Source of the DNA: Viscum album
Taxonomy: Eukaryota; Streptophyta; Magnoliopsida; Santalales; Viscaceae
Assembly: GCA_963277665.1 (NCBI GenBank)
Contig: OY728120.1
Span: 427,930,138 to 427,994,137 of the forward strand
Direction: 5' to 3'
Length of the DNA stretch: 64,000 bases
The notes under the pieces were generated by a model. It saw nothing but the letters and a program-made list of their open reading frames with translations. It was not told the origin of the DNA and ran no database searches. Shown piece by piece: positions 60,628-64,000 of the stretch. Made by a program: the position numbers and the translations under genes. Within the stretch, counting starts at the first letter, position 1. The number at the start of each line of letters is the position of its first letter.

Positions 60628-63132
60628 TCTATAGTGAAATATTACTCTCATAAGTGGATATTATATCTTTTTATGTGAATATTTAATATATTATACAAAT
60701 AAATGATTGGGGACCATAATAGGTTATTGGATATGAAATCATGAACAAAATTTTCTATTTTGGTGAAAGATCCTCCATTTTCCCACAAGGATCATCCCAT
60801 TTAGTAGTCATCATCGACATACCCAATATAAAACCATTCGTCATAACATAGGGAAAACAAAAATAAGTAATGGTGAGCTCAGATGATCTGTAAGGGTAAA
60901 AAATGGAATTATATAAACATAAACATAGCATGAGCTTATAGAAACATGACAATAACATTTGAAAAACACACCCTACATATCAAAGATCAGAATATTATGT
61001 CATGATCTATATAATGGATGTTAATTAGACATTAATAGTAATTGAATCTAATAACATGATTAAAGATAGTATAACACTGGAAGAAGGCATAGAATTATTG
61101 TATATAGAAAATAATAGAAAATCAATTCCTTAGTAGTCAAGGATTAATGAAAAACCATATGAAGGAGATTTATGGGACGTTATACCTCCTAGGCTGGACA
61201 CACCACAATCCCTAGTGGAAACCCTTCCCCCATAGTGGAATGGGTTCACTCCTCAAACAATCCTAGCAGTCATGGTTCACTCTTAAGACCCCGATAAAGT
61301 AAAAATCCCCTTACTGAACTGAGTTTACTCCCAATTTCATACCTATCGATATCCTGAGATATAAAACATTTCCTAATTAATTGGATGGATGTGTATGTTC
61401 CATATATATTTTTTATAATGTAACTAGTATCCTTGGTTACAATGTATCCACCTTCACATAATGAAAATCATATATATGTGTACCACATGATCATAAGACA
61501 TTATTCATGTAATAATACATGAATTGGAATAGGATTAATAATATTTTCATCATATCATAACCTATGTAAAAGTTACATATTTAATAATCATTTAATCAAT
61601 TCGTCATAGAATGAACAATGGAAAATAATTTGGTTTTATAAGAAATATATCATGGTATAACCTGTGGAAGAAAAATGGGGTTTATAAGAATATATTCATA
61701 ATAATCACAAACCATACAATGAAAGAATAGTAATTGTATCCTTTAATCATATGCCTAATAAATCACATGTAACATCAAATGATGTCATATAAGATAGAGA
61801 ATTATTTTGAAAGATCAATTGGATCATTACATGAGGAAAAAAACTTTTCTTTAAAATCAAATTTTAATCTTATAATTAATCAAATATTTTTTAAATGATA
61901 TTATTTTAAAATAAACATAATTTATTATAAGGGATTCTTGAAATAAAATTAGGGTTATTATGTAGGGAAATAACATTAATGTCATACACATTAAAATAAG
62001 GATTCCTTTCACAATTTTTGTAAAATCCAAATGAGCATTCTTTGGAAACAACATGAAGATTCCGTTAAGAAAGATTTTTAAAAAGTAAAACATGGGAAAA
62101 AATATATTGAATAAAAAATTTTAAAAAATTTCAAATCAAATTTTAAAATATTTTTATAAAACCTGATTTCTCGTGAAAAAGTTTTTTCGAATGATGAGCG
62201 GAATAAAGATGTTTTTTCTTAAACACATTATTTTAAAATATTGTGTACATAAATAGAGGAATATTTAGTGAAAATATTTATTCTAAAGAAATAACTGTAG
62301 GTTAAGAAAATTATTGAGTTTATTAGGAGATATATAACAAAATATTTCATCATTTGAAGCACAATCATGAGAAATCATGATAAAATATGCAATTGTAACA
62401 AAAAATCCTTATCACTTTGGTGACGTTGAATCGTAACAAACGTGAAGGAATAAAATAAACTGCATCATAAAATATCATAAATATAAATAAATTCATTATA
62501 TTAAATGTCAATTGGGGCTTTATATACACATCACAAAATAATATAGATGCATTACACAACGTATGTCATAAAGAAGAAAAGTTAAGAAAAAAAAATACTT
62601 TGGTGATTTGGTAAATTTTGAACTCTAAACCCTATAAAATTGAGATCATAAAAAATATATTTAAATTAATTTTTATTAATTTTAATTATAAAAAAATATA
62701 TTTTGGGTGTGTATATACACCATAAAAATGAAACATGAGGTGAATATGAAATTTCTCTCATTGAAAATAAAAGTGTGATGAGATTGCCTTAACATAAATC
62801 TCTACTTCCAATGTACACATTTGTACCACCTATATAATAAATATATTTTTGTTATATTTATATTAAATAACTATAATTATTTATATCATATAATATATTT
62901 TACTCATGACCTTTTATTATCTATTTATTAATAATTCCCTATTTAAGTGATGTTTTAGGAAATAACTACATCTTTTTTTATATATGTATTGATTTGTTAT
63001 TTTTAGTCCTCTTAATTTGATCATGGTTTCATCAAATACATGTTTATATTAATGAAATTATTATCATATTTATAAATCAATTATAATTTCATTTCAAATA
63101 AGTAGGGATGGTTTTGATAATGAATTATGTTA

Positions 63133-63755
63133 CATTCATCGAGATGGTAGACTTTACGTATGCACAAATAATGTTTCCATTTTTCAATGATCATTATGGA
63201 AAAAATGTATATAATTTTTTATATTTAATGAATTATAATAATATCATAAATAATATATAATTTAATTAAATATACATATTCATACCAAACATGTGGTGTG
63301 GTGATTAAAATAGAGAGTCACATCACTTCATGAAGGTGGAAGTGCACATGTACATGGACGACATTTTCATCTTTCAATGAGTGAAAAGGTATGAAAAAAG
63401 ATATATTATATTTTAAAAATTATAAATAAGTGACTATTATAAAAAAAATTATTTTATATCACATATATTTAACAAAATTATTGTTATTATTTTCCATGTA
63501 AATCATTAGTGAAAACAAGTCACAACACATCATGTGGCGGTATTTCACCATACACATGAGCAACAGTATCGTATCCGATACATAATAGAAAATAAAAAGG
63601 GTAACTATGTTATAATAAATAAATATGTATAAATGTTTTATAAATATCATATATATACATTATATCCATCATCATAATCAACCATATGAGTTGGTAATAT
63701 AAAAATGAATAAAATTAATTCATGAGGCGGTAGTCCACCGTACACACTAATGATA
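63133..63755 (-). repeat. Hairpin cluster in element 4 LTR (four copies)
   Basis: Four diverged copies lie at about 63133-63173, 63311-63365, 63530-63559 and 63719-63755, spaced about 180-220 bp. The third has a perfect 7-bp stem, TCATGTG/CACATGA, around GCGGTATTTCACCATA. The fourth retains GGCGGTAGTCCACCGTACACAC. The stems differ from those of elements 1 and 2. The cores have lost most CpGs. Confidence 0.55.
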
Positions 63756-63908
63756 ATTTCATAACCCATTTGATGGAAGTGGAGATTGTTTTAGGACATT
63801 AAAAGTACATAAAAACATCTCATTATATTTAATATAATTATTTTATGATATTATCATTTATTAATAAAATCTGTATGATGAAATAAAATAAAAACACTCA
63901 TTCAATAA

Positions 63909-63919
63909 GGTTACCTCTT
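63909..63919 (-). other. Donor-like site in element 4 LTR
   Basis: The minus strand reads AAGAG|GTAACC, with the predicted intron starting at 63914. It follows the hairpins at the same relative side as in elements 1-3. With the acceptor-like GGTCTTAG ending at 60084, just before the gag ATG, it would define an intron of about 3.8 kb. Confidence 0.45.
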
Positions 63920-64000
63920 CTCTGGGAAACGACCTTTGGTTTGAACACAAATCCTTTATAATATTGATTTATTGGAAAATTAAGGATTCTTGGATGAGAG

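Larger units (their letters stand above)
59950..64000 (-). mobile_element. Element 4: decayed gag-only family member, truncated by the window edge
   Basis: A gag start, a degenerate PBS and a long partial 5' LTR are present in the same order as in elements 1 and 2. The LTR shares GGTGAGCTCAGATG-like words near 60872, a donor-like site at 63914 and hairpin motifs. It is the most diverged member here. The distance from the LTR's inner end to the donor-like site is about 3.3 kb, against about 2.2-2.3 kb in elements 1 and 2, so the leader is longer or carries insertions. The TATA box would lie beyond 64000. Confidence 0.7.
60630..64000 (-). repeat. Element 4, 5' LTR (partial)
   Basis: From 60630 rightward the sequence follows the U5-end order of elements 1 and 2: AAATGATTGGGGACC, GTGAAAGATC, CACAAGGATC, GGTGAGCTC, GTAAGGGTAAA. 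It then passes through AT-rich sequence to the hairpin cluster and the donor-like site. The outer end lies outside the window. Confidence 0.65.

Overview
This window looks like intergenic heterochromatin from a large, AT-rich flowering-plant genome. I find no host gene. Everything recognisable is transposable-element sequence: Ty3/gypsy LTR retrotransposons primed by initiator-Met tRNA (PBS close to TGGTATCAGAGG), and a decayed CACTA (En/Spm) DNA transposon. The species cannot be read from the sequence.

Layout. 1-2935 is AT-rich with small repeats only. A degenerate CACTA transposon starts near 2936. Its TNP2-type transposase remnants run on the + strand from about 3650 to 5535 and resume at 16653-17877, with Transposase_24-like remnants to about 19200. 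Element 1 (5536-16652, minus) splits that transposase. 19200-25760 holds no gene, only a roughly 745-bp tandem duplication at 22572-24060. Element 3 (25761-56755, plus) follows. Its right LTR is interrupted by element O (34710-54896, plus, TSD CTATG), and element O is interrupted by element 2 (40231-51523, minus, TSD CCTTG). 56756-59940 holds no gene. Element 4, a decayed relative on the minus strand, enters at about 59950 and runs off the right edge.

Elements 1, 2, 3 and 4 belong to one broad family. Where complete, the LTRs are very long (about 4.2-4.3 kb). The internal region of elements 1-3 is short (2.3-2.7 kb) and carries only gag (Retrotrans_gag plus zinc knuckles), with no recognisable protease, reverse transcriptase, RNase H or integrase. 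This matches the non-autonomous gag-only (TR-GAG) class, which would depend on enzymes of an autonomous partner. Element O, with about 2.95-kb LTRs and about 3.0 kb of non-coding interior, has the form of a LARD (large retrotransposon derivative).

The most interesting structure lies in the gag-only family. Each LTR of elements 1 and 2 carries a TATA box, a conserved AG|GTAA splice-donor-like site about 170 bp downstream, and then three imperfect hairpins. The hairpins share one CpG-rich 20-nt core but have different, still pairing, stems. Their spacing is exactly 196 and 185 bp in all four LTR copies. A splice-acceptor-like site lies just before the gag ATG. This suggests gag is translated from a spliced RNA, while only unspliced genomic RNA keeps the hairpins and PBS, as in retroviral packaging leaders. 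Elements 1 and 2 also share a tRNA-derived (SINE-like) insert behind gag.

Rough LTR divergence, judged by eye over short stretches, supports the nesting order: elements 1 and 2 a few percent (youngest), element 3 about one site in seven, element O similar or higher.
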